From: a virus
IMG/VR virus record: IMGVR_UViG_3300042923_000474
Location: 167,725-231,724 of that record
Reading direction: 5' to 3' (one strand)
Length of the DNA: 64,000 nt
Below the pieces are notes generated by a model. That model did no database searches and was not told the DNA's origin. It was given only the letters and a program-made list of their open reading frames with translations. This document shows, one piece after another, positions 42,619 through 53,541 of the stretch. The position numbers were made by a program, and so were the translations under genes. The first letter of the stretch is position 1. Every line of letters starts with the position of its first letter.

Positions 42619-42651
42619 GGCCTGCTCCCTGCCGGGAGTGGGCCTTATGCC
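42619..42651 (+). terminator. Terminator ending in TTATGCC
   Basis: GGCCTGCTCCC / GGGAGTGGGCC, 11 pairs including G-U, then TTATGCC and, 4 bp later, the GGAGAG ribosome site of the next gene. Confidence 0.87.
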
Positions 42652-42666
42652 ATCGGAGAGAAACAC

Positions 42667-43947
42667 ATGAACTCTACACTCAACAAAATTGCAGCGGGCG
42701 TTTACATCACTCAGCTGTTGTATCGTTGCCAGATTTCCAACATGGCACACCTGCTACCCGCCGGTGAAGAAACTGAATTCCGCAATGAGGTCTTCCACGG
42801 CGAGGTTGGTGAGCTGTACGGACCAAAGGCTGCCCAGTGCTTCAATACGGTCAGAGCGATTGCTGTGGGTCATCTGGGGCTCTTACAGGCTATCCGTCTG
42901 CACGCTGACCTCTTTACGCCGGGGGTGTTGGCAGTGGCTACCCGTCACTTGCTTGAAGAACCCGACATTGACTGGAACGATGTGGGCTGCCTACTGACAG
43001 GTACGGCTGAGCAGTTCAAGTTGGACAGCATATTGGCTGAGCACTTAGAACGTCCGCTTTGTCAGATGTCTGGCGATGCTGTCCGTGATGCGTTGAAACA
43101 AGCGGTGGGTATGTTTGAAAATGCTCGCAGCTATGACGAAACCTTTGTCAAGACATCGGTGTTCCGCTATGCCGATCTATGGACTCGGATGTTCCACAAT
43201 CCGCGGGAGTTGATGCGGGCGCTGGACGAGGTGGGCGTCAAGCAGGGTCCTGATGATTCCGAAGACGTCAATGCAATGGCCAACATCATGGGCGGTGAAC
43301 CCGATGGCGTTTTCGAGGCCTTCTGTATTCGTCACAGCCTGGGGTTGGAAACTGCCAAGGTCTGGGAAGAGCAAATGGTCACCTGGGGTTACCGCGAATA
43401 CGCAGGGGCTACTCGCGGCATGATGGCTGATGGCCGTGCCGAGTTCAAGACATTCATGGCCAGCGCAGTGGCGGCAGGCTACCCTGTCTACATTCAGGAT
43501 AAGCACCTGTCCGACTTCGAGGATCTGTTGCTGCGCATTCCTGGCTGCACCACGGATGAAGAACGCGACATGGTTGAGAACTTCATCTACTGCATCGCAC
43601 CGATCCTGTTCTTTGAACTGAGTGAGCACGGTCAGTACCGCAATGCGCGGTGGCGTGGTATCAGCGTGTCTTCAGATTACGACACAATGATCCGGGAGCT
43701 TGAGAACTACGAAGGTTCTGGCTGGTTGCCTCTGGTTCGTTTGCTGACTATGCGGTTCGCCAATCGTCGCTTTGACCGTCAAACTATCTTCAGCACCTAT
43801 GAAGAAGAGGTCAAGGAACAGATTGAACGCGCCACCCTAAATGCCAACGTGTCCCAAGCAACCCGTCGCCACACCTACTTGGTTCAGGAACTTCTGCGCG
43901 TCATTGAAGATGACATGTACGACATGAAACTCTTCGGTCACAACTAA
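42667..43947 (+). CDS. Unknown 426-residue protein
   Basis: No family recognised. Predominantly helical and soluble, with DALKQAVGMFENARSYDETF in the middle and RDMVENFIYCIAPILFFELS near 295-315. It stands alone between two terminators, and ends convergently with ligA. Confidence 0.88.
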   Translation: MNSTLNKIAAGVYITQLLYRCQISNMAHLLPAGEETEFRNEVFHGEVGELYGPKAAQCFNTVRAIAVGHLGLLQAIRLHADLFTPGVLAVATRHLLEEPDIDWNDVGCLLTGTAEQFKLDSILAEHLERPLCQMSGDAVRDALKQAVGMFENARSYDETFVKTSVFRYADLWTRMFHNPRELMRALDEVGVKQGPDDSEDVNAMANIMGGEPDGVFEAFCIRHSLGLETAKVWEEQMVTWGYREYAGATRGMMADGRAEFKTFMASAVAAGYPVYIQDKHLSDFEDLLLRIPGCTTDEERDMVENFIYCIAPILFFELSEHGQYRNARWRGISVSSDYDTMIRELENYEGSGWLPLVRLLTMRFANRRFDRQTIFSTYEEEVKEQIERATLNANVSQATRRHTYLVQELLRVIEDDMYDMKLFGHN

Positions 43948-43948
43948 T

Positions 43949-43988
43949 GGCATAGTCTCCCCAGCCGTGAGGCTGGGGAGACTGCCTT
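43949..43988. terminator. Bidirectional terminator
   Basis: AGTCTCCCCAGCC-gtga-GGCTGGGGAGACT, a perfect 13 bp stem between convergent genes. GGCATAG on the left gives CTATGCC on the minus strand. A T-run at 43997-44008 follows on the plus strand. Confidence 0.92.
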
Positions 43989-44005
43989 ACTCACTGTTTT
44001 TTTTT

Positions 44006-46648
<2,643 letters not shown>

Positions 46649-46649
<1 letters not shown>

Positions 46650-46888
46650 TAGTGCTTCTCCAGTTTGGCTTTAACAAGGTTCACATGCTCAGAGCACACC
46701 ATCAATTCATGGACACCTCCCATGTACCGATATTCCAGACAGACCACGGACGGGTAGTTCGTGGGATAGCCTGAACAGCTCTCAGCTTTCTCATCGCCCA
46801 GGTAATGCTTACACGCTTGCCGGAACCCGGCTTGAGTGCGGACCATGTACACTGGACCAAGGATGTGTTCGAAGTTTGGAAGACTCAT
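46649..46888 (-). CDS. Unknown 79-residue protein
   Basis: No family recognised. The start at 46888 has GGAG upstream; a longer in-frame start at 46933 would run back into the promoter region. Three Cys (RQACKHY, ESCSGY, VVCLEY) could bind metal. First gene of the minus-strand ligA unit. Confidence 0.8.
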
Positions 46889-46911
46889 GCTGTTCTCCAA
46901 CGTGTTTAGAA

Positions 46912-46936
46912 AAGAAGCTAGACTATCTCCCACGTG
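46912..46936 (+). promoter_or_regulatory. Possible promoter-like element P8
   Basis: AAGCTAGACTATC followed by GTGCTTG partly fits the ACCTAGATYATC element. If real it fires rightwards into the non-coding 46.95-47.46 kb stretch. Weaker than P1-P7. Confidence 0.35.
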
Positions 46937-47384
46937 CTTGTCGTTTTAAGTGTTAGCATAAAGGCCAACCTCTTCGGGCTGGCTCTGGGTGTATTATTTC
47001 TGAACAGATGATTCTTACATTGTGAATACTACTACTACTACAAAAGGGCTCCGCCCCCCTGGGGCGCAATTCTCCGATGGCGGCCTCCTGCGGAGTCCTA
47101 CCCAGGACGAAGCGCTCTTTACCAGCCGTCTACGTTCCTTCCAGTCACTACTACGTCTAGTAACGCTGCTTCTTCAATACCCTTCTCACTAAGATATACC
47201 TGCCCCCTTGGGGAATGAATTAGATTGTTTTTCTTTTGTGCTTTTGTCTCTTTCCTTTCTTTCCCTAAGAGCCTCTCAAAGAGAGGCGGGAATTGGAAGT
47301 TAGCTTTAGCTTTAGCTTCGCTAAGAGCGAGAGCATGAGCGGGCGTGGGCGCGCGCGGCGGGGCGCCTCGATTGAACGCAAACT

Positions 47385-47408
47385 GAAAACTAGATCATCA
47401 TTGTGAGG
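47385..47408 (+). promoter_or_regulatory. Promoter-like element P5
   Basis: GAAAACTAGATCATCATTGTGAGG, a member of the recurring element (AACTAGATCATC core), 55 bp before the 47463-47930 gene. Confidence 0.62.
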
Positions 47409-47462
47409 CGCCATTCTAAACCCTTGTTTAAGATGGCATATTAAAAATCCGGGAGAAACCCC

Positions 47463-47930
47463 ATGGGACGTGTGACAAAGATTCATGGCTTCAATGCACC
47501 CCGTTTAGGACGGATGGGTGACAACATCGTCGTACGGTGGCAGGAAGCCCTGTTAATCGTTTTTCCAGGTTCCCGTGCGTGGGATTACCTGGCCGACATC
47601 CCGCCAGACGACTGGGACGTAGATTACGCCCCTCAGTTGTTTACGCGGTTTACCCCGAACATCTCGTACCCTGAGTATTGGGTCAACGATTACATGCATT
47701 GCCTGTACTGGGATGCTGCAGTCGTTGTGGGATTGCATCCGGGGGTGGTTGTGGCTTTGCCTAACAGTGATGAGGTACAGCGCGCTTTGATCTTAGGCAA
47801 GGCAAGCGTGATGGAACTCTTCCCTGAACTGGAGAAGCTTAAACGACCGAACTGGATCTCCGAGGTCAATTGGCATATCGCCGAAGCCATGGAAGTTCCA
47901 GACGTTCACTGGACGCGACACACTTTCTAA
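47463..47930 (+). CDS. Unknown 155-residue protein
   Basis: No family recognised. GGGAGAAA precedes the ATG. Trp/Asp/Pro-rich first half (IPPDDWDVDYAPQ), a strand-rich middle (DAAVVVGLHPGVVVALP), helical C-terminus. First gene after P5. Confidence 0.86.
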   Translation: MGRVTKIHGFNAPRLGRMGDNIVVRWQEALLIVFPGSRAWDYLADIPPDDWDVDYAPQLFTRFTPNISYPEYWVNDYMHCLYWDAAVVVGLHPGVVVALPNSDEVQRALILGKASVMELFPELEKLKRPNWISEVNWHIAEAMEVPDVHWTRHTF

Positions 47931-47968
47931 TCAGGATAGCTCATCGGGGAACCGGTGGGCTTATCCAT

Positions 47969-47990
47969 TTATGCCCACGTGGGCCTTTTA
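47969..47990 (+). terminator. Palindrome with TTATGCC
   Basis: TTATGCC overlaps the perfect palindrome GCCCACGTGGGC (47973-47984), followed by CTTTTAAGGA, which already contains the next ribosome site. The same TTATGCCC...CCTTTTAA layout occurs at 19203. May be a promoter or processing site rather than a terminator. Confidence 0.5.
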
Positions 47991-47999
47991 AGGAAAATC

Positions 48000-48296
48000 A
48001 TGAAAGCTAGCAAAAAGATTACCGTTGCAGAACTGACCGCTGAAATCTGGGCCCGTGAAGGCGTTCGGGTTATCATCCATACCAAGGGCAACTATGTTTG
48101 CCTCAACTATCGCTATTCTCGTGCACTGGATCAGGCCCACACCATCGGCCACCTGCGTACTCGTATCCAGAAGCGACTGGACAAGTTCTTCGCCATCGTG
48201 CCTGAGTACACCATCGTACTCGGCGATGGCGCCATCAACCCGCGTTCGGACATGCGCATGAGTCGTGCTCGTAAGTCCTACTATCGGGTGGCCTAA
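48000..48296 (+). CDS. Unknown basic 98-residue protein
   Basis: No family recognised. AAGGA precedes ATG 48000. Basic, with KASKKITVAELTAEIW at the N-terminus and MRMSRARKSYYRVA at the C-terminus; could bind nucleic acid. One bp before the next gene. Confidence 0.84.
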   Translation: MKASKKITVAELTAEIWAREGVRVIIHTKGNYVCLNYRYSRALDQAHTIGHLRTRIQKRLDKFFAIVPEYTIVLGDGAINPRSDMRMSRARKSYYRVA

Positions 48297-48297
48297 C

Positions 48298-49113
48298 ATG
48301 ACAATGGCCAAACTGAACATCCTGATTGTCAATGACGGCGTCTTCTTTCACGACGTGAACAGTCGGAACACCAACACGCTGGTTGTTCACTGCATGAACC
48401 GCACGCTGTTCACTGGCCTGGTGACTCGCTTTGGGGTCGCCACCCCTCACTTGCTTCTCGCCCTGCGTGAATCCAGTGGTTCGTTCCACACCGTCGTCAT
48501 GGAGGCTGAGGACCTGTACGACCACCTCATGTCCAACGATCCCATCACCGAGAGCTTGAAGTCTGGCCGGGAATCGCAGCTCGGCGATGGGCATCCGTAC
48601 AACTTCGTAGAGGGTCCGCTCACGTTCAACATCCAGTGGGCCGACTACAACAACCGGGTCGTCGCCAAGTCAGTGTTCGACCCGTTTAACGCGGTGGCGT
48701 GGTACAGCTACGAGGGTACCAGTGGTGCTTCTGCGGAAATCGTGATGAACCTGTTCACTGGCGTCACTCAGCCAACGATTGAAAGCGAGGTCATGGAGGG
48801 CCTGGACTCACCGCTCTTCTTGGACTTGTTCAATCGAGAAGAGCGAGCACTGGTTGCAGTGGCAGGTTTTGAGGCCGTCATGCGCGCTCGTACAGGACTT
48901 ACTCGCCCTGCACAGTCTGTGATGGCGTCTCCTTACTTAACTGATCGCCCACTCAAGGACATCAAGGGCATACTCACCGAGCTGGGAATGAATGAAACAG
49001 ACGCCATCACGTTCGCGCAGAATCTTGGGTATGCTGGCCTCAGTACGGGCTCGGAATTCCACAACAGCCTCATCCGCGACATCCGCGGAATGCTCATCAA
49101 CAAAATCAAGTGA
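48298..49113 (+). CDS. Unknown 271-residue protein
   Basis: No family recognised. The start at 48298 has a weak GGGTGG site. The N-terminus is strand-like (KLNILIVNDGVFF); the middle is acidic; the C-terminal 60 residues are helical with DIKGILTELGMNETDAITFA. No membrane segment. Confidence 0.86.
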   Translation: MTMAKLNILIVNDGVFFHDVNSRNTNTLVVHCMNRTLFTGLVTRFGVATPHLLLALRESSGSFHTVVMEAEDLYDHLMSNDPITESLKSGRESQLGDGHPYNFVEGPLTFNIQWADYNNRVVAKSVFDPFNAVAWYSYEGTSGASAEIVMNLFTGVTQPTIESEVMEGLDSPLFLDLFNREERALVAVAGFEAVMRARTGLTRPAQSVMASPYLTDRPLKDIKGILTELGMNETDAITFAQNLGYAGLSTGSEFHNSLIRDIRGMLINKIK

Positions 49114-49129
49114 TTCGGGGGAATCCATT

Positions 49130-49927
49130 ATGTCCATGCAAGACACCCGTGAAGATAAACCGGAAGAGCCGAAGAAGCACCACCAGGAACGCATGCGTGT
49201 TATCAAAGTGATGGCACCGACGTGCTACGAGTTCGACCCTCGTCGTCCGCCTCATGTATTCGAGCTGCAAGTGGGTTTCACGGATCATCAGCGTGGTCCA
49301 AGTCCGGCTGCAGCGTTCGAAAGCGTTGATCATCTCTTCCAGGAGTTGCCACTGCACTTCGATCGTCAGGACCTCCTGCCTAACCTGGGCCGACCGTTCT
49401 TCTTCGTGGAGCAGGTCTACCATCACCACCAGCAGCACCCAGCTGATGTCACGGCCGAAACGTTTGTGCCAGCGGGTCTGGGTCGCTCGTATCGCAACCT
49501 GTACGAGTCGTTGGATTACGTGAGCGACTATGCTCTGCGTGAAACACGGGCCAGCTCCACGGTCTTGCAGTTGTTGGCCATGTCAGCCTACCACAACCAG
49601 TACAGTCTGGACTGGTTGTTCGAACCAACCATGACATCGGAAGATCTGGCTAAGCGCCTAGGCTTCGGTCAGAAGCGTGCCCCACGCAACCAACGTGACG
49701 TGGAATCTGGTCGCGCTGCGGGCTCTGATCCATGGGCCTGCATTGCCGATGATGCTTACCGCGCCCTGGATCGCCGCCAGAATGGTGACAGTCGCGGCAG
49801 TATGCATCGTCAAGGGGATGGTATTCACTTCTTCTACAGCACTAAACTGCTACCGGTTGACCCTAAGGTACGTCAGCTTTTGACGCTGCCTGTTTCAACC
49901 CTCATCGACTACATGGGAGGTTTCTGA
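49130..49927 (+). CDS. Unknown 265-residue protein
   Basis: No family recognised. GGGGGAA precedes ATG 49130 (49136 is also possible). A charged, disordered N-terminus (DKPEEPKKHHQERMR), a His-rich segment (VYHHHQQHP), then a helical part with YRNLYESLDYVSDYALRETR. TGATG-type overlap with the next gene. Confidence 0.86.
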   Translation: MSMQDTREDKPEEPKKHHQERMRVIKVMAPTCYEFDPRRPPHVFELQVGFTDHQRGPSPAAAFESVDHLFQELPLHFDRQDLLPNLGRPFFFVEQVYHHHQQHPADVTAETFVPAGLGRSYRNLYESLDYVSDYALRETRASSTVLQLLAMSAYHNQYSLDWLFEPTMTSEDLAKRLGFGQKRAPRNQRDVESGRAAGSDPWACIADDAYRALDRRQNGDSRGSMHRQGDGIHFFYSTKLLPVDPKVRQLLTLPVSTLIDYMGGF

Positions 49928-50163
49928 TGAACGACCGTTTCGACAAAGCGTTTCTTGAAGTGTTCGGGGCTTCGATCACCAATCCGATCGAGAACGCCAA
50001 ACATTGCATGCCCAACCGTGCAGCAATGATGCCTACCGTGGGGCACAAGACTGCATCCCGTAGCAGCATGTATCCAGGCGCTACTGGCGCTCGTACTCCG
50101 GTCACCCTCAAAAGTGGCCACGAGTCCTTGACTGCCAAGTGCCGGCATAATGGCCAGCCCTGA
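49927..50163 (+). CDS. Unknown 78-residue protein
   Basis: No family recognised. Starts in a TGATG overlap. Basic, with NRAAMMPTVGHKTASRSSMY and few hydrophobics; probably partly disordered. Ends at the bidirectional terminator. Confidence 0.8.
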   Translation: MNDRFDKAFLEVFGASITNPIENAKHCMPNRAAMMPTVGHKTASRSSMYPGATGARTPVTLKSGHESLTAKCRHNGQP

Positions 50164-50172
50164 GGCTGGCCA
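50144..50172. terminator. Bidirectional terminator
   Basis: TGGCCAGCC-ctga-GGCTGGCCA between convergent genes. GGCATAA at 50144-50150 gives ATTATGCC after the hairpin on the minus strand. Confidence 0.9.
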
Positions 50173-50178
50173 AAGAGT

Positions 50179-51000
50179 TCACAACAGTCCGCCGACAACG
50201 GATTGGATGTGATCCAGGTGCGACAGTGGGTCGACCAGAATGGAGATCTTCTGCCACTTGTTCATCTGCTCTTCGTAGAGTTCGTTGGCGTCTTGATAGC
50301 TATCAACGATTTCTTTGAAGCGGCCGATGGACATACCGCCTGCAATCTGCGCTTCATCCATTGGAATCACGATGTTGTTGTAGATGTAAGCCTTGACGGC
50401 AAACTCGCACAACTTCTTGAAGTGTTTCCAAGCAGCAGGGGGTACGTGGGAGAGGGTTGCATCGTTTTCCAGCTGGCAGTCCAGATACAGGGTACCGGCC
50501 AGGCGCAATGGAGAACGAATCATGATGGTGTTGTCGCCGATGATCTGGATATTGCTATCCGACATCAGAGGCATGGGATCGCGAGACTGCTTAACGGCGC
50601 GCATCGCATCCACCAACCCACTCGACGCACCAAACTGCATCGACACAGAACCACCCAATGCACCCGTTGGCGTACCGGTCACCATGGCATACACAGCCGT
50701 GATCGAGCGACCATTGGTGCGACTCTTGGGAATGGTCAGAACCAGGCTCCAGTCGTCTTGTTGCTCTTGCATCAGGCCGACCAGCGAAACCAGTTCACGT
50801 TGTCCACTGATCAGGTTGATACCCGGCAGAACACGGCCTTCAATCACCTTTTCACGGATGACGTGGTCGATGCTCACCACCGGGGCATTTCGGCGTCCCC
50901 AAGTTTCCCGGCGGATAAGATCATTCTGAAAAGCCTCCTTCAGGATCGGCATCGGAATGATGTGTTTCAATTCGTTGAGCGTGTGCTGAATCGCGTTCAT
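50179..51000 (-). CDS. Unknown 273-residue protein
   Basis: Not recognised with confidence. The only minus-strand gene between 47 and 63 kb. Strand-rich core with AVYAMVTGTPTGALGGSVSM, then a helical C-terminus containing DSYQDANELYEEQMNKWQK. The minus-strand structural genes make a virion role possible, but this is inference. Divergent from the tubulin gene, with an 82 bp shared promoter region. Confidence 0.87.
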   Translation of the reverse strand: MNAIQHTLNELKHIIPMPILKEAFQNDLIRRETWGRRNAPVVSIDHVIREKVIEGRVLPGINLISGQRELVSLVGLMQEQQDDWSLVLTIPKSRTNGRSITAVYAMVTGTPTGALGGSVSMQFGASSGLVDAMRAVKQSRDPMPLMSDSNIQIIGDNTIMIRSPLRLAGTLYLDCQLENDATLSHVPPAAWKHFKKLCEFAVKAYIYNNIVIPMDEAQIAGGMSIGRFKEIVDSYQDANELYEEQMNKWQKISILVDPLSHLDHIQSVVGGLL

Positions 51001-51082
51001 GATTTAAACTCGCAATGACCATTAGGTATTTATTAGCTAATACATGTTGATGAATACCATCTATCCCCAAAGGAGCAACACC

Positions 51083-52135
51083 GTGACTTCAAAAGTAAAC
51101 ATCCTGGCATGCGGCGGCTTCGGTCAAAACATCATGCTGCTGCTCGCCAAGCGTGAGTCTTTCGCATCCCTGGGTCAGGCGTTGAACCTGCATGCTTTCG
51201 ACACCTCCAAGTCGAACCTCAAGCGTTTCGCTGGTAGCGCTATCGAGTCCGCTGTCAAGAAGCACCTGGTAGAAGGCGCTGACGGTTCGGGTAAACTGCG
51301 TGCTGAAAACCACGAAGCCATCACTGCGCTCGTGACCGACGTGGTTAACAACAACGAGATCGAAGACGGCCTGACCATCATCGTCTCCTCGGCCTCCGGT
51401 GGTTCGGGTTCGAAGTTCGCTGACGACCTACACGAACAACTGGCCAAACGTGGTCGCCGTGTAATCTCCATGATCCTGGGCACCGACGAAGACAACGAAG
51501 CGCTGGGCAACACCCTGAAGACCGTCAAGACCTACCGCCACAAGGCCGGCCTGGGCGACAAGAACTTCGTCATGTTCTACGGCCAGAACCGTTTCCCGGT
51601 CGAAGGTCAGGAAGGCAAGACCTACATCGACGAGGCGTTGGCTGACGAGCTGTTCGTGACCAACCTGGAAGACATCCTGATGATTGGTCATCCAGAGAAT
51701 AACACTCTGGACACCAAAGATCAGCTGCGCTTCCTGAACTATCGCCTGGACAGCGAAGGTGGCCGTGAAGGTAAAGGTCAGCTGCGCTTCCTGTCGCTGA
51801 TCAGCCGTACTGAAAAGCAGGACTTCCCAACCGACGACGACGTCCCGGTTGCGGCACTGTCTCTGCTGGCCAAACACGGCATCACCCCGCAGTACGCAAC
51901 TGGCACCGGTTACTCCACTCGTGGCGTACTGGGTGAAAGCCTGTCGTTCGCTGACGGCGTGGTTGAAGTTCAGTTCCAACTCTTCTCCGGCCGCACCAGC
52001 AAGCTGGCTAACCAGCTGGACAAGCAGCAGAAGCTGTACGACACCATCCGCGCCAAGCAAGACGAGAACAGCTCCGGCGATGACTTCAAGCGTTCCGACA
52101 AGGACGTGGTCACCGACAGCGGTTCGTTCCTGTAA
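51083..52135 (+). CDS. phuZ: PhuZ-like phage tubulin
   Basis: 350 residues. A tubulin/FtsZ-family GTPase of the phage PhuZ type, whose filaments centre and deliver phage cargo in giant Pseudomonas phages. It aligns with phiKZ PhuZ as I remember it: KVNILACGGFGQNIM with LHAFDTSKSNL at the N-terminus; the GTP-binding loop SSASGGSGSKF (102-112) against YSLGGGSGSVL; and MILGTDEDNEALGNTLKTVK against VVGAMESTDNLGNDIDTMK. The C-terminal tail is charged (GDDFKRSDKDVV). The GTG at 51083 is chosen for AAGGAG 9 bp upstream; the ATGs at 51044 and 51050 have no site. Confidence 0.9.
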   Translation: MTSKVNILACGGFGQNIMLLLAKRESFASLGQALNLHAFDTSKSNLKRFAGSAIESAVKKHLVEGADGSGKLRAENHEAITALVTDVVNNNEIEDGLTIIVSSASGGSGSKFADDLHEQLAKRGRRVISMILGTDEDNEALGNTLKTVKTYRHKAGLGDKNFVMFYGQNRFPVEGQEGKTYIDEALADELFVTNLEDILMIGHPENNTLDTKDQLRFLNYRLDSEGGREGKGQLRFLSLISRTEKQDFPTDDDVPVAALSLLAKHGITPQYATGTGYSTRGVLGESLSFADGVVEVQFQLFSGRTSKLANQLDKQQKLYDTIRAKQDENSSGDDFKRSDKDVVTDSGSFL

Positions 52136-52148
52136 TACCTGAGCATGG

Positions 52149-52176
52149 GGCCGGCCTTCGGGTCGGCCTTTATGCC
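52149..52176 (+). terminator. Terminator ending in TTATGCC
   Basis: GGCCGGCC-TTCG-GGTCGGCC (one G-U pair) then TTTATGCC, 13 bp after the tubulin stop. Confidence 0.9.
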
Positions 52177-52296
52177 CTTACTTCTTTTTTTGTTAAACCA
52201 CACAGGGGCTACTAATGTATTGAGGTTCATGCCGACTCGGTCAGGGGTTAGCAACTGGTTTTCACGGGCCAGGGATTTCAAGCACTTTAGATTCCG
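52177..52296 (+). ncRNA. Candidate small RNA between two terminators
   Basis: About 120 bp without a gene between the tubulin terminator and a second, strong terminator at 52297. Such a layout is typical of a short independent transcript. No tRNA or known riboswitch features are seen. A leader of the next gene is an alternative, but the second terminator would then block it unless regulated (attenuation). Confidence 0.4.
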
Positions 52297-52324
52297 CCTC
52301 CCTTCTGGGGAGGTTTTTTTTTTT
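52297..52324 (+). terminator. Classical terminator with 11-T run
   Basis: CCTCCC-ttctg-GGGAGG followed by eleven T. It is the most host-like terminator in the window, and lies directly before the 52352 gene. Confidence 0.9.
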
Positions 52325-52351
52325 GCCGTCATTTCAAAACAGGTACCCCAA

Positions 52352-52702
52352 ATGTCCTACGTTCTTACTGGCAATTCCAACCCACATTTCCCGCTGCGTG
52401 CCCTAATTTTGGCACCGGCTGTACAGTCCCGCTTCGTGTTGAAGATCGATTCTGAGGGCAAGGTCGAGAAGTTACTGCGCTTCATCGGTACCGCTCAAGT
52501 GGAAGCCGGCGACATTGCCACCCACAACAAAGAAACCACCACCCGTTATCAGGTGGCTCGTTTCGAGATCCTGGAAGATAGTCAGGAAGCCTTCTTCGAA
52601 CCCGGCGAGACCTTCGATATCGAGATCACTGAATTGACGCTGGAGAACGAGTTGTTCGCGTTCATTCCTCGCATCATCAAGCAGGATCTTCAGGAGGCGT
52701 AA
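52352..52702 (+). CDS. Unknown 116-residue protein
   Basis: No family recognised. The ATG at 52352 has AGGT upstream; the longer reading frame crosses the terminator. Beta-rich with ETFDIEITELTLENELFAFI. TAATG junction with the next gene. Confidence 0.85.
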   Translation: MSYVLTGNSNPHFPLRALILAPAVQSRFVLKIDSEGKVEKLLRFIGTAQVEAGDIATHNKETTTRYQVARFEILEDSQEAFFEPGETFDIEITELTLENELFAFIPRIIKQDLQEA

Positions 52703-53058
52703 TGCTCCCACGCATGGTCTTTGGCCGTGACGAACACGGCAACGAAACAACACCGCTCACCCTGGACTTCAGCAAACAGTTCACGCTGGGTCAATTAGTG
52801 TTGGCCAGTCACGTACCTTCGACTATGATGTTCAAGGTACAGACCAATGGTCGGCGTGGTGTTATGATGCAGTACGAAGGTACCTGGCCGATGCGTCGTA
52901 CCGGCGCAGATGAGCCCGGCATCATTAACAACTACGCACACTTCACACCGTATATCCGTCAGGGTCCCGGTGTGTGGGTATTATCCAACAGTGAGACGAT
53001 CTCTGTCCCACTTAGCAAAGAAGAGCTGATGAGCCTTTATCAGTTCTACAAACTCTGA
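52702..53058 (+). CDS. Unknown 118-residue protein
   Basis: No family recognised. The TAATG start has AGGAGG upstream inside the previous gene. Beta-rich (SKQFTLGQLVLASHVPSTMM), ending in a short helix ELMSLYQFYKL. Confidence 0.85.
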   Translation: MLPRMVFGRDEHGNETTPLTLDFSKQFTLGQLVLASHVPSTMMFKVQTNGRRGVMMQYEGTWPMRRTGADEPGIINNYAHFTPYIRQGPGVWVLSNSETISVPLSKEELMSLYQFYKL

Positions 53059-53070
53059 AGGAGTAGTACG

Positions 53071-53541
53071 ATGGATTTGTTTCAAGGCACTAAGATGATT
53101 GCCGCTCAGGCAATGACTCTGGGCGAATACAACAAGTACCGCGGCTGGGAAATCCCTGCCAACGAAGACCCGGCCCGTGAAGGTTACCTGGTCGAGTACA
53201 TCGGCACCAACGACTCCAACCACCCCGAGCACAAGAGCTACATCTCCTGGTCGCCAAAGCAGCAGTTCGACGACAGTCATGTTCGCGCTGGCGGTCCAGA
53301 AACTCTGGCATACGTGCCATTCATCCAGCGCCTGCTCGGCGAGCAGGCCCGCAACTGCGACAGCCTGGAAAAGCTGCAGACCTTCCAGAAGACCGAGCTG
53401 TGGACCCAGCTGCCAGACGACGTGCGTGAACTGATGGCTCGTCAAGAGCAGGTCATGTTCGAGCTGCAGCACGTACTCAACGATCGTGTCGAACTGGCTC
53501 TCGACGTCAAGGTTCACAATAAAGAAGTGAGCCCTCAATGA
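53071..53541 (+). CDS. Phage protein with Y-R-G-W / SWSPK domain
   Basis: 156 residues. The N-terminal 75 carry EYNKYRGWEIPANEDPAREG, YLVEYIGTNDSNHPEH and ISWSPKQQFD. I recognise this domain from many small phage proteins of unknown function, often encoded near lysis or early genes. The C-terminal half is helical (VRELMARQEQVMFELQHVLN). AAGGAG precedes the ATG. Confidence 0.87.
   Translation: MDLFQGTKMIAAQAMTLGEYNKYRGWEIPANEDPAREGYLVEYIGTNDSNHPEHKSYISWSPKQQFDDSHVRAGGPETLAYVPFIQRLLGEQARNCDSLEKLQTFQKTELWTQLPDDVRELMARQEQVMFELQHVLNDRVELALDVKVHNKEVSPQ

Larger units (their letters stand above)
46889..47462. other. Non-coding region of unusual composition
   Basis: About 570 bp with no supportable gene. 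It holds GCATAAAGGCC with an imperfect hairpin (46955-46983), five TAC repeats ending at 47041, a GC-rich block, a long pyrimidine stretch (47227-47266), the hairpin GCCTCTC-aaa-GAGAGGC (47271-47287), a TTAGCT triple repeat near 47300, a CG-rich block near 47338-47370, and promoter element P5. A small RNA or a replication origin are candidate roles; neither is shown. Confidence 0.6.

Noticed and set aside
47027-47041. TAC repeats as a CRISPR-like or satellite array
   Set aside because: Only five copies of a trinucleotide, with no spacer structure; a simple slippage repeat.
46931-47460. Possible tRNA genes in the longest gene-free region
   Set aside because: No T-loop GGTTCRA sequence and no acceptor-stem pairing found; the same holds for 18.9-19.2 and 54.3-54.6 kb.
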